A DNA stretch of 64,000 nucleotides from Mesorhizobium_G sp049840935. Lineage in GTDB: Bacteria > Pseudomonadota > Alphaproteobacteria > Rhizobiales > Rhizobiaceae. Where the stretch lies: assembly GCA_049840935.1 (NCBI GenBank), contig JASGJA010000017.1:124001-188000 (forward strand). The letters are read 5' to 3'. Below the pieces are notes generated by a model. The model was not told the origin of the DNA and made no database searches. It saw only the letters and a list, made by a program, of their open reading frames with translations. A program made the position numbers and the translations under genes. Below are positions 27,480 through 36,610 of this stretch, in pieces. Positions within the stretch are counted from its first letter, which is position 1. The number at the start of each line of letters is the position of its first letter.

Positions 27480-28544
27480 ATGCAAGACCCCTTCATCAGT
27501 TTTGAAAAAGTTAGCAAGTCGTTCGGAACGTTCAACGTTATCGACGAGCTGTATCTCTCTATCAGCAAAGGCGAATTCGTCAGCATGTTAGGGCCGTCGG
27601 GCTCCGGCAAGACGACGATTCTGATGATGCTTGCCGGTTTCGAGAAACCAACCTCCGGCGCGATTTTCGTGGGCGGAAGACAAGTCGATGCTTTGCCCCC
27701 TTACAAACGAAACATGGGCGTCGTGTTTCAGAACTACGCGCTCTTTCCCCATATGAGCGTAGCCGAAAATGTTGGCTTTCCGCTACGAATGCGCAGAATG
27801 CCTCGCGCCGAAGCGGATCAGCGCATCAAGCGTGCGCTGGACATGGTGCAGCTTGGCACGATGAGCGAACGCAGGCCCTCGCAACTCTCTGGCGGGCAGC
27901 AGCAGCGTGTGGCGCTGGCGCGCGCACTGGTTTTCGAGCCGGAAGTCGTTCTGATGGACGAGCCACTAGGTGCGCTCGACAAAAAGCTGCGGGAACAGAT
28001 GCAGCTCGACATACGCGACCTGCACCGCCGCCTTGGGCTGACCATTATCTTCGTGACCCATGACCAAACCGAAGCACTGACGATGTCGGATCGCATAGCC
28101 GTCTTCAACCATGGTAAAATCGAACAGATCGGACGTCCTTCAGAAATTTACGATCACCCCACCACTCGCTTCGTTGCCGAGTTCGTTGGCGAAACGAATC
28201 TCATTACCGGTAAGGTCAAGAAATCAGGGGACGGTCGCGCGGTGATTGAGCTTCCTGGCGGAAGGACACTCGAAGCGAATGCACCCAACCTAAAAGCGGG
28301 AACGGAAGTCAGCCTGTCGGTTCGGCCTGAGCGCATTCGTTCGGGAAAAGGCCAACCATCGGCAAACGTAGTTCGCGGCACGATCAGCGATGTTGTCTAT
28401 CACGGCGACCATTTGCAATTGCTTCTGAATGCCGATGGCCAGCAATTGCTTGTGCGTTCGGATCGAACCGGCAAGGTACCGGAAGCCGGGCAACAACTGG
28501 ATTTCAGTTTTGCGCCAGACGATTGCTGGGTAGTCGCACAATGA
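27480..28544 (+). CDS. Polyamine-type ABC transporter ATP-binding protein
   Basis: PotA-type ATPase, 354 residues from ATG 27480. Walker A GPSGSGKTT near residue 38, Q-loop VFQNYALFPHMSV near 82, signature LSGGQQQRVALARAL near 137, Walker B VVLMDEPLGALD near 158, H-loop FVTHDQTEA near 193, then a C-terminal TOBE region (about 270-350). Substrate is inferred as polyamine or a related amine from family, binding protein and regulator. It overlaps the next gene by 4 bp. Confidence 0.93.
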   Translation: MQDPFISFEKVSKSFGTFNVIDELYLSISKGEFVSMLGPSGSGKTTILMMLAGFEKPTSGAIFVGGRQVDALPPYKRNMGVVFQNYALFPHMSVAENVGFPLRMRRMPRAEADQRIKRALDMVQLGTMSERRPSQLSGGQQQRVALARALVFEPEVVLMDEPLGALDKKLREQMQLDIRDLHRRLGLTIIFVTHDQTEALTMSDRIAVFNHGKIEQIGRPSEIYDHPTTRFVAEFVGETNLITGKVKKSGDGRAVIELPGGRTLEANAPNLKAGTEVSLSVRPERIRSGKGQPSANVVRGTISDVVYHGDHLQLLLNADGQQLLVRSDRTGKVPEAGQQLDFSFAPDDCWVVAQ

Positions 28545-29723
28545 AGGACGACCGCAAGCGTGGCTGGCTTGTATCGCTCGCGCTCGTCGCGCCTTTGGTC
28601 CTGTTTCTGATCTTCTTTTTCGCCGCCCCGCTCTACACTATGGTCTCGGCCGCGATTTCCGATCCGATCGCCGCGCGCGCCTTGCCACATACAAGCACCA
28701 TCATTAGCCGTTGGGATGGCGCGTCACCACCATCGCCTGAATTGCAAACAGCATTCGCGGAAGACCTCCGCGCCATCGATGACGACCAGTTGTTCGGCGA
28801 TCTGGTGCGACGGTCTGAATAGCGCCAAATCGGGCTTCCGCACATTGATGCCCAAGACGCGTAACGCCGTTAAAGCAGACCCTGCGGCCAACGATCTGGT
28901 TGAAATAGACAAGCGTTGGGCCGAACCAGCTTTCTGGGAGCCGGTAAAAGTCGCCACCGCTTCCACGATCACTGACCGCAACCTGCTTGCCGCTGTTGAT
29001 CTCGAACGCTCGGCTGCCGGCGATATTCAGGAAATGCCGGAGGGCAGTTCTGCCAATCGCTCGACCCTGATCCGAACATTTGTGGTATCTCTTAGCGTGA
29101 CCTTGGCTTGTCTGCTGATCGGCCTGCCATACGCCATGATCGCCGCATCGGTTGACGGCTGGAAACGTCAACTTCTGCTTGGCGCGGTGTTATTACCACT
29201 CTGGACGTCGCTGCTCGTACGCACCGCCGCATGGTTCATTCTTCTGCAGGATCAGGGGCTGATCAATTCGAGCCTCATGGCGCTCGGCCTTACCGATAGT
29301 CCGCTACCGCTAATCTTTAACCGCGCGGGCGTCATCATCGCCATGACGCATGTATTGCTGCCCTTCATGGTGCTGCCGATATTCAGCGTACTGATCGGCA
29401 TACCGAAGAACCTCATGCCTGCTGCTGCTTCTCTCGGGGCACCGCCGCTGCGCGCGTTCTGGAACGTACTGCTACCCCTGTCGACACGCGGCATCGTTTC
29501 CGGCTCGCTGCTCGTTTTCATGAGCGCGCTTGGCTACTATATCACCCCTGCCCTGATCGGCGGCGCACGCGACCAGATGATCAGTTCCGTGATAGCCTAC
29601 TACGCGACCGGCGCAGCGAACTGGGGCATGGCTGGCGCGCTTGGTCTGGTGCTGTTGGTAGCAACGCTCATTCTATACACCGTCTATCTGCGGCTCTCTG
29701 GAGAGGAGCAAGCCAAGCGATGA
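28541..29723 (+). pseudogene. Polyamine-type ABC transporter permease (PotB-like), frameshifted
   Basis: First permease of the importer. From ATG 28541 (MKDDRKRGWLVSLALVAPLV) the frame runs to DDQLFGDLVR near 28811, where one extra G (28812-28813) shifts it. The other frame continues LNSAKSGFRTLMPKTRNAV, then the inner-membrane domain with LIRTFVVSLSVTLACLLIG and the EAA-like loop PAAASLGAPPLRAFWNVLLP. An extended soluble loop (about residues 35-170) separates helix 1 from the rest, as in some rhizobial PotB homologues. Repaired length is about 393 residues; 4-bp overlaps on both sides. Confidence 0.87.
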
Positions 29724-30505
29724 ACGGACTCAATGTTGCAAAGCTGGTTTTTGGCACAGCGGTGATGTTTTTTCTGCTGGCGCCATTGGTAGCAATACTG
29801 CCGCTATCTTTTACCGACAGCGTGTTTCTCAACTATCCAATACAGGCATATTCAACGCGCTGGTTTAATGAACTGATAACTGCGGATGTCTGGCGGCGCT
29901 CTATCGTTAACAGCCTTATCATCGGTTCCGGCACCACGATCCTTGCAACGGTCCTCGGAACTCTCGGTGCACTGGGATTGCGCAATCATGCGGCCTTCTG
30001 GTCGCTATCATTCATACGCACCGCCTTCCTGCTGCCTATGGTCGTTCCTGCGGTCGTGCTGGGCGTGGGCATGCAGTTAATGTTCGCTCGCTACAATATT
30101 ACCAACTCTTATCTCGGCGTCATCATTGCGCATACAGTCCTAGCAGTACCGTTTGTGGTGATCAACGTCCTGTCCGTGTTGCAGGCAATTGACCCTAGAC
30201 TTGAGCAAGCCGCCGCCAGTCTGGGCGCAAATCCGGTAACAGTGCTTTCGCGCGTCACGCTTCCATTGGCTCTGCCCGGCATAATCTCCGGAGCCGTTTT
30301 CGCCTTCGCGACCTCGCTCGACGAGGTCGTGCTAACGCTATTCGTTGCAGGTCCAAATCAGCGCACACTGGCACGGCAAATGTTCTCTTCAATCCGCGAG
30401 AATATCAGCCCCGCGATTGCCGCTGCCGCGTTCGTCTTCATTGTCGGCACGATATTGGTCGCGCTGATCCTCATTCTTTCGCGTAAATCGTTCGCGCGTC
30501 GGTAG
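29720..30505 (+). CDS. Polyamine-type ABC transporter permease (PotC-like)
   Basis: Second permease, 261 residues, with six predicted helices beginning LVFGTAVMFFLLAPLVAILP. The EAA loop near residue 160 reads EQAAASLGANPVTVLSRVTL, the ATPase contact site. The C-terminal helix runs through AAAFVFIVGTILVALILILS. It overlaps the preceding permease by 4 bp and ends 6 bp before the convergent Sel1-repeat gene. Confidence 0.93.
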   Translation: MNGLNVAKLVFGTAVMFFLLAPLVAILPLSFTDSVFLNYPIQAYSTRWFNELITADVWRRSIVNSLIIGSGTTILATVLGTLGALGLRNHAAFWSLSFIRTAFLLPMVVPAVVLGVGMQLMFARYNITNSYLGVIIAHTVLAVPFVVINVLSVLQAIDPRLEQAAASLGANPVTVLSRVTLPLALPGIISGAVFAFATSLDEVVLTLFVAGPNQRTLARQMFSSIRENISPAIAAAAFVFIVGTILVALILILSRKSFARR

Positions 30506-30511
30506 TGCTGC

Positions 30512-32128
30512 TCAGCGATTTAGCATTTGTGCGGCCATCTCGTGACCGTGACTGGCCGCAGCGTTCAGCCATTTTCGGCTTTCAACTGCATCCTTTGGCA
30601 AAGGGCCGCCCGTGTCATAAAGGACGCCCAAGGCATACATAGCACTTGGATGACCCGCTTTCGCCGCTTGCGTAAATAATTGAGCGGCCATATCCGGCAT
30701 GGGAGACCCACCATCCCCGTTCAATAACATTTCGGCCAACGCAACACGCGCATCTGGAATGCCCGCAGCAGCCGCACGCGCATACCAGATTCGCGCTTCT
30801 CGCAAATCGACAGGAACGCCACGTCCCTCCTGCAAAATGCGCCCATACATATACTGCGCCTCGGCAACTTCCTCTGCAGCACGCCGCACCCATTGCGCTG
30901 CTTTTCGATCATCCTGCGGAACACCCACACCCTTTGCGAAACAAAGCCCAAGGTTAAAAGCCGCAACGAAATCACCGCCTTGGGCTGCTTCCCTGAACCA
31001 GCCCGGAACGACTTCGGCATCATGTGAGCGCGCGGGATCTTTCATCACAAGATTCGCCAAATCCGCACTCGCGTCGAGGTTTCCGCCATCTGCAGCAACC
31101 CGCAACAGACGTTCTGCCTCCGCACGGTCTTCCATAACGCCATAGCCGGTCAGATATAGCGAAGCCAGTTGACGCGAAGCAGCTGAATAGCCAGCGTCTA
31201 TGGAGCGCTGATACCATGTCGCCGCTTCTTTGAAGTCTGGTGGCTGCGCCTTCGTATAGTAATCGCCAAGATAGCACGCGGCTTCACCCACTCCACCAAG
31301 CGCGCTGCGCCGGAGCCACGCTATTCCCTCTGCTTCGTCAACTTCTCCAAATCGCCCTTCGACAAGTCCGGTTCCAAGGCGGAATTGCGCCGACGGCAGC
31401 CCCTGCTCAGCGGCTTCGCGATAGAGCTTTGCCGCTGAGGGTAAATCAATGATCGTGCCGATGCCCTGCTCGCTGACGACCGCAAGAATATAAGTCGCTG
31501 TCGGCAGGCCGGCTTCCGAAGCGCTTTTCAATTCAGACATCATCCGCGCTTTTTCGGCAGGGTCGCCATTCCGCTGCGCAAGCAGAAGAGCCAAGCCCAA
31601 ACTACCTTCCGCGCACCCCGCCTCGGCTGATTTGAGATACCATTTGTAGGCTTGCTCCAGATTCCGCAGCGAAGGAGGTCCGACCGTCAGTATATAAGCA
31701 AGCAACGCCTGCCCATTGGCGGACCCTCCCTCAGCGGATTTCAAAGCCAACTCATGCGCCATCGCGAAATCCGGATCGCCTCCGACATCTTGCTCGAACA
31801 ATCGATCCAAGTGCGAGTGGTCGCCGTCGTTCACCTGCAAGTTAAGGCCGGTCATGTAAAGACCAGCAAGTAATGCCTGTGCTTGCGCGTTGCCCTTGTC
31901 GGAGGCGCGGCGCAACCACCGCGCAGCTTCGGCACGACTGACAGGAACGCCCTCTCCATCAAGATAGCACTGCGCGATACGAAGCTCGGCTTCAGGAACG
32001 CCTGCTCGCGCTGCAGCCGCAATCATCGAAAACGCTTCGGCGGGCTTGTTTGCTTCGGCGAGGGCAAGCCCACGCCGCAAGGCGCGCGAGGGCATCAGTT
32101 TCGTCGCAATCTTGTCAAGGACAGCCAT
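30512..32128 (-). CDS. Sel1-like repeat (SLR) protein of the type I secretion cassette
   Basis: About 538 residues from ATG 32128 (GGGAG upstream); GTG 32134 overlapping the hlyD-type stop is an alternative. No signal peptide is seen. Nearly the whole length is Sel1/TPR-like repeats of about 36 residues, recognisable as AxxxLG..Y..G.GV..D...A..W...AA..G, for example YLDGEGVPVSRAEAARWLRR near residue 57 and FAKGVGVPQDDRKAAQWVRR near 405; about twelve copies. Such repeats make protein-protein scaffolds. Third gene of the operon after the ABC exporter and its adaptor, so a role in assembly or regulation of secretion is inferred. Confidence 0.88.
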   Translation of the reverse strand: MAVLDKIATKLMPSRALRRGLALAEANKPAEAFSMIAAAARAGVPEAELRIAQCYLDGEGVPVSRAEAARWLRRASDKGNAQAQALLAGLYMTGLNLQVNDGDHSHLDRLFEQDVGGDPDFAMAHELALKSAEGGSANGQALLAYILTVGPPSLRNLEQAYKWYLKSAEAGCAEGSLGLALLLAQRNGDPAEKARMMSELKSASEAGLPTATYILAVVSEQGIGTIIDLPSAAKLYREAAEQGLPSAQFRLGTGLVEGRFGEVDEAEGIAWLRRSALGGVGEAACYLGDYYTKAQPPDFKEAATWYQRSIDAGYSAASRQLASLYLTGYGVMEDRAEAERLLRVAADGGNLDASADLANLVMKDPARSHDAEVVPGWFREAAQGGDFVAAFNLGLCFAKGVGVPQDDRKAAQWVRRAAEEVAEAQYMYGRILQEGRGVPVDLREARIWYARAAAAGIPDARVALAEMLLNGDGGSPMPDMAAQLFTQAAKAGHPSAMYALGVLYDTGGPLPKDAVESRKWLNAAASHGHEMAAQMLNR

Positions 32129-32130
32129 AC

Positions 32131-33537
32131 TCACGGCTCCCGCATTGCTTCCCGTCCAATCGGCAGGATGCGACCCAGAAGGTAGGAAATAACAGTCTGC
32201 TGGCCGACCTTCACATCCGCCGTTACCGGCATACCCGGAACTATAGCAAAATCCGCGGGAACGTCATGCAATGCGACCTGGTCGATCGTAATTCTCGCGC
32301 GATAGAACGGCTCGGTTTCAGAGGGAACCATTGCGAGTGAACTGTTACGATCGCGCGCCTGATCCTGTGCCGAAAACGAATCCGGGCTTACAATACGAAC
32401 GCTGCCATGCGCCATGCCGTATTGTGCATAGGGAAACGTATCGAATTTAATGGCAACCGGGTCGCCCGTATGAATGAATCCGCTTGTACGGCCCACGACG
32501 TTTGATTCAATCTCAAGCCCGCCATTGAGCGGGACCAGTGTAATCAATCGGTCGCCAGATTGCAGAACCGAACCCACAGATACGCGCGCAACGGATTGCA
32601 CAATCGCGTCAGACTCGCTTTTCAACTCCACCATCTGCTTGCGCAGCTTGGCCTTGGATAGCAATTCGCGCGCATCGACCAGTCTCGCATTCGCTTCCGA
32701 AAGTGATTGAGACACGTCCGCCCGCCAGCTTTGTATATAGCCATCCCGCTCGGCCACCACCGCGTCTTGCTGTCGCCGCGCAGCCTCTGCCGTCTGTTCC
32801 GCATTTGAAAGCGAACGCGACATCTCAGCCGTGTTGTCCTCCGCCAGCAGCGAATTAAGCTTGCTACCGACTTGGCTCGCCTCAAGCTTTTTGCGCATTT
32901 TTGAAATAGATTCGGCGACATCAAGACGCCTGCGATAGCCCTCAGCATCCAATTGGGAGCGCGCAATCACGGAGGTCAATCCCTCGCGCTGACGCTCGTA
33001 ATTCTCGACCTTTGCATCGTGAACCGCCTTGCGCTGTTCATAGATCGACGCTTGCAATGTCCAAGCGGGGTCCAGACCGGAATACTTGAAAGGCTGTTCG
33101 GCCGCTTCCGCCTTGAGCCGCGAAACTTCTGCATCCAGTGACGTTACCTGACTGGTAAGTGCTGAGAGGTCGGCCGAGGCAAATGTTCCGTCAAGCTGAG
33201 CCAGCACCTGCCCTGCGCGAACACGGTCTCCCTCCCGTACCATGATCGAACGGATGATCGCCGTTTCGAGAGGCTGCACAAGGATGTTCGGCGATTTCGA
33301 TACAACCAGCCCACGCGTCGTTACAACCTGATCGACTGGAAGAACTGACGCTAGTGCTATGGCCACTGCGACAAAGCTGGATACAACCCAAATCATGCCC
33401 CTCGCGGAGCGCGGTATCGGCGTGTTGATAACAGCAGCCGACGGCCACTGAAATTCCAGCAATGCAGGCGCGGTGGGATCTTTCCGCGCCCCGCCAGCGT
33501 TCCGGAATTTTTCAAGGGCTATACTGCCGCTACTCAT
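32131..33537 (-). CDS. HlyD-type membrane fusion protein (type I secretion)
   Basis: Periplasmic adaptor of a type I secretion system, 468 residues from ATG 33537. One N-terminal helix (about residues 47-66, MIWVVSSFVAVAIALASVLP), then a biotinyl/lipoyl half (VREGDRVRAGQVLAQLDG near 100), a long helical coiled-coil hairpin (about 120-310, rich in Glu/Ala/Arg/Gln), and the second lipoyl and beta-barrel part ending VTADVKVGQQTVISYLLG. It lies 10 bp after the ABC exporter gene. The outer-membrane TolC partner is not in the window. Confidence 0.93.
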   Translation of the reverse strand: MSSGSIALEKFRNAGGARKDPTAPALLEFQWPSAAVINTPIPRSARGMIWVVSSFVAVAIALASVLPVDQVVTTRGLVVSKSPNILVQPLETAIIRSIMVREGDRVRAGQVLAQLDGTFASADLSALTSQVTSLDAEVSRLKAEAAEQPFKYSGLDPAWTLQASIYEQRKAVHDAKVENYERQREGLTSVIARSQLDAEGYRRRLDVAESISKMRKKLEASQVGSKLNSLLAEDNTAEMSRSLSNAEQTAEAARRQQDAVVAERDGYIQSWRADVSQSLSEANARLVDARELLSKAKLRKQMVELKSESDAIVQSVARVSVGSVLQSGDRLITLVPLNGGLEIESNVVGRTSGFIHTGDPVAIKFDTFPYAQYGMAHGSVRIVSPDSFSAQDQARDRNSSLAMVPSETEPFYRARITIDQVALHDVPADFAIVPGMPVTADVKVGQQTVISYLLGRILPIGREAMREP

Positions 33538-33547
33538 GGCAAATCCC

Positions 33548-35842
33548 TCACGTCAAACGCGGTGCAATTGCGATAGGCCGAGGCCCACGCGTTTCCGTTG
33601 GACGGTTCTGCTGGAACCACAATTGCCGATAAAGGGCACAACGCTCCAGCAGCACCGTGTGGCTCGCGACGTCGACAACCTTCCCCTGATCCAAGACAAG
33701 TATCTGGTCGCAATCAGTCAGCGACGCAAGCCGGTGCGAAACGATAATCATAGTGCGCCCGGCAGCAATGCGTTGCAGATTGGCGCTGACAATCGCCTCG
33801 CTTTCAGGGTCAAGGGCACTCGTCGCCTCATCGAGAATAAGCAGGCTTGGATTGTGAATAAGTGCTCGTGCAATCGCCAGTCGTTGACGCTGACCACCTG
33901 AAAGGTTCGGCGAACCTTCTTCGACATAAGTATCGAAACCATGCGGCATACGCTCGACAAACTCTTCCGCGCCCGCAAGCTGCGCCGCCCGCATCGCGTC
34001 CGCCAGTGTCAAGCCAGCACGACCAGCAATGATGTTGTCTTTGATTGAGCCGCGAAACAGGAAATTGTCCTGTAAAACAATGCCCATGCCCTGACGCAGA
34101 TGGCGCAGGTTGATTTCCTTGAGGTCAATGCCGTCAACCTTGAGGAAGCCTGTGTAATCGCGGTTGATGCCCTGAAGGAGCCGCGCAATGGTTGACTTTC
34201 CGGACCCGCTGCGTCCAACAATCCCGAACATCGTGCCCGCGGGAATATTGAAGCTCACTCCATCAAGCGCAGGTGTTTTCGCGCCCGAATAGCTGAATGA
34301 CAAATTATTGAAACTGACATCCCCGAAGAGATCCGGGCGAACGCCAGCCGAGTTTGCTGCGCTTTCAAGCGGCTGGTTCAAAACCGAAGCGGCTTCCGAA
34401 ACGGCAGCACCAACCTCCTCATAATCTTCAACCAGTCGCGCAAGGTTGACCAATGGCTGCGCCACGCGCTGAGCAAGCATCATGAAAGCAAATAGCCCAC
34501 CAACCATGTACCCGGTGGTATCGTTCAGAGCGAGATATGCACCAAACAGCATGGTTCCGAGAACCATTGTACGTTCGAGCGGTGTCACCAATGTCTGCGG
34601 CCAGCTTGCAAGCTGACCGAATGCAAGGCGCGCATTGCCCGCATTGGCAACACGTTCGTCCCAAAGCGCTTCACGTTGAGGCTCAAGACCGAGCGCCTTA
34701 ACTGTTTTAATACCAACGACAGTCTCGCTCATTGCGGCAGACTTCATCGTCTCGGCTTCGACCACCCGCTGGTAGGATTTTCTGAGCGGCGGCAGAAAGG
34801 CGACTATTATCAGCACAATCAGGACTGAGCATGTGACCACAATCCAAGCCAATGTCGAATTCACAATAAACATCACCGGCAGCAGCACACATAGTGTAAT
34901 AAGATCAAGAAACGTACTTAGCAGCTTGCCTGTCAGGAATTCGCGGATACGGTAAACCTGCGCCAAGTGATACATGGTCTCACCGGCGGGATGCTTTTCG
35001 AAATAATCGAGCGGTAGCCTAAGCAACCGGCTGAAGACATGCAGATTCAATTTCGTATCGATACGCGCGCCAACAACGTTCACGATCAGGCGGCGCGCAT
35101 GGCTGAGCAAAGTCTCATACAAGAACGCGGTCGCGATGATTGCCGAAAGCAGGACCAGTGTTGAGGTGCTGCTGAACTGCAGCACCTTATTGACTACCGT
35201 CATAACAATGAGCGGTGGCAATACCGTGAGCACGCTCAGCGCAATTGACGCTATTGCGATATCGCGAAGCGGCTTGGCTTCAATACGCACAAGCGTTGCG
35301 AGCCAGCCGAGCGTAAAGGGAGCGTCTGCAACTTGCAGGGAACGTGCCGCGCGCAGGAGCACCACTTCGCCATTCCAGACATTCACCAACCGAAGTTCGT
35401 CAATCGCCCTCGCCTCGGCGCCTTCCGGATCGTTCGCACTCTTGAGGAAAACGACATTTCGATCAGCATCGGAACCGACCAACAAAACCGCGCCGCCGTC
35501 GTTGAGCAAAAGCACCACTGGGCCGGGAGCCTGCAGCTTTATTAGATGAGACCAGTTCACACGCACGGCGCGCGCCCACATCCCACCCCGACGTGCCCAC
35601 TCGGCAAGGCCAGCTGCATTCGGCGTCTGCTCACGGCAGTCGCGAGTATCGAGTTCTATGCCATGAAAGCGCGCGGCTGCCTGAACTGCCTTTATACGCG
35701 CAGGAATGGTTTCCTTCGGACCATCATCCCCTGAACCACGTTTTGCAGATTGCCGGATCGTGTCACGAACCGCAGTCGAGCTCGCCGAAACGTCCCGCAA
35801 TTCCGGCGGTCGAGGAGTGTCATTATCAGGAAATGCCTGCAC
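33548..35842 (-). CDS. HlyB-type ABC exporter with C39-like N-terminal domain
   Basis: Type I secretion ABC transporter, 764 residues, start GTG 35842. Residues about 50-170 resemble a peptidase C39 fold (IKAVQAAARFHGIELDTRD, VVLLLNDGGAVLLV) but the catalytic Cys-containing motif is absent, so it is a non-cleaving C39-like domain. Then a six-helix membrane domain (about 195-470), Walker A VGRSGSGKSTI near 550, signature NLSGGQRQRLAIARAL near 655, Walker B LLILDEATSALD and H-loop IIVSHRLASL. It follows the collagen-like gene by 113 bp, its probable substrate. Confidence 0.94.
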   Translation of the reverse strand: MQAFPDNDTPRPPELRDVSASSTAVRDTIRQSAKRGSGDDGPKETIPARIKAVQAAARFHGIELDTRDCREQTPNAAGLAEWARRGGMWARAVRVNWSHLIKLQAPGPVVLLLNDGGAVLLVGSDADRNVVFLKSANDPEGAEARAIDELRLVNVWNGEVVLLRAARSLQVADAPFTLGWLATLVRIEAKPLRDIAIASIALSVLTVLPPLIVMTVVNKVLQFSSTSTLVLLSAIIATAFLYETLLSHARRLIVNVVGARIDTKLNLHVFSRLLRLPLDYFEKHPAGETMYHLAQVYRIREFLTGKLLSTFLDLITLCVLLPVMFIVNSTLAWIVVTCSVLIVLIIVAFLPPLRKSYQRVVEAETMKSAAMSETVVGIKTVKALGLEPQREALWDERVANAGNARLAFGQLASWPQTLVTPLERTMVLGTMLFGAYLALNDTTGYMVGGLFAFMMLAQRVAQPLVNLARLVEDYEEVGAAVSEAASVLNQPLESAANSAGVRPDLFGDVSFNNLSFSYSGAKTPALDGVSFNIPAGTMFGIVGRSGSGKSTIARLLQGINRDYTGFLKVDGIDLKEINLRHLRQGMGIVLQDNFLFRGSIKDNIIAGRAGLTLADAMRAAQLAGAEEFVERMPHGFDTYVEEGSPNLSGGQRQRLAIARALIHNPSLLILDEATSALDPESEAIVSANLQRIAAGRTMIIVSHRLASLTDCDQILVLDQGKVVDVASHTVLLERCALYRQLWFQQNRPTETRGPRPIAIAPRLT

Positions 35843-35893
35843 TTGGTCCCCATTTCCGTAGACCGGCGTTAGCGACGCCGCGTAAATGCGATC

Positions 35894-35926
35894 AAAGCGC
35901 GGGCAGGATAGACCCGTCCGCGCTTT
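35894..35926 (-). terminator. Hairpin between the collagen-like gene and the exporter gene
   Basis: AAAGCGCGG (35894-35902) pairs perfectly with CCGCGCTTT (35918-35926) around a 15-base loop. On the minus strand no long T-run follows, so it may act as a 3' stabiliser or partial attenuator setting substrate above transporter expression. Confidence 0.5.
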
Positions 35927-36330
35927 GTATTTTCAGGCTTCAGATGAGGCCAAATCAATCATGCGTCTTCCAAATATCCTTCATGGATGACTTGAACTGG
36001 TTCTGATCGTTGTTGGCATAGCCCGCTGCCTTCTTGGACTGATCAACGCTCTGATCCTTGCCCGATGAAGATTGACGATAGTCATTATCGCCAAATCCTC
36101 TGAAGGACTTCAGCATACTAAGCAGATCAGACTTGATCGCGTAAGCCACCATCTGGATCAGCCGACCGAAGTTGAACTGACCACCAAAGGTACCGTCACC
36201 ACCGAAGGATCGCAAGAAGTTGTCCGGATCTCTGAGACCAAGCGACTTCGGCGAAATCGACCCACAATCGTCCTTGCCACCATGATTGTGTCCATGGCCA
36301 TGACCGGTGGAACCCGTTGGTCCCGTTGCA

Positions 36331-36610
36331 CCTGTGGAGCCAGTAGACCCAGTTGCGCCGGTGGAACCTGTCGAGCCTGTTGGGCCTGTGGAGCCCGTCG
36401 ATCCCGTAGGTCCAGTTGCGCCGGTAGAACCCGTTGGCCCAGTTGCACCAGTGGAACCCGTCGAGCCTGTTGGGCCTGTGGAGCCCGTCGATCCCGTAGG
36501 TCCAGTTGCGCCGGTAGAACCCGTTGGCCCAGTTGCACCAGTGGAACCCGTCGAGCCTGTTGGACCTGTGGAGCCCGTCGATCCCGTAGGTCCAGTTGCG
36601 CCGGTAGAAC
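36331..36610. repeat. Three 90-bp tandem units in the collagen-like gene
   Basis: Units start near 36331, 36421 and 36511; the last two are nearly identical, beginning CCGGTAGAACCCGTTGG on the + strand, the first more diverged. On the coding (minus) strand they encode Gly-Ser-Thr, Gly-Pro-Thr and Gly-Ala-Thr triplets in a fixed order of ten triplets. Confidence 0.85.
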
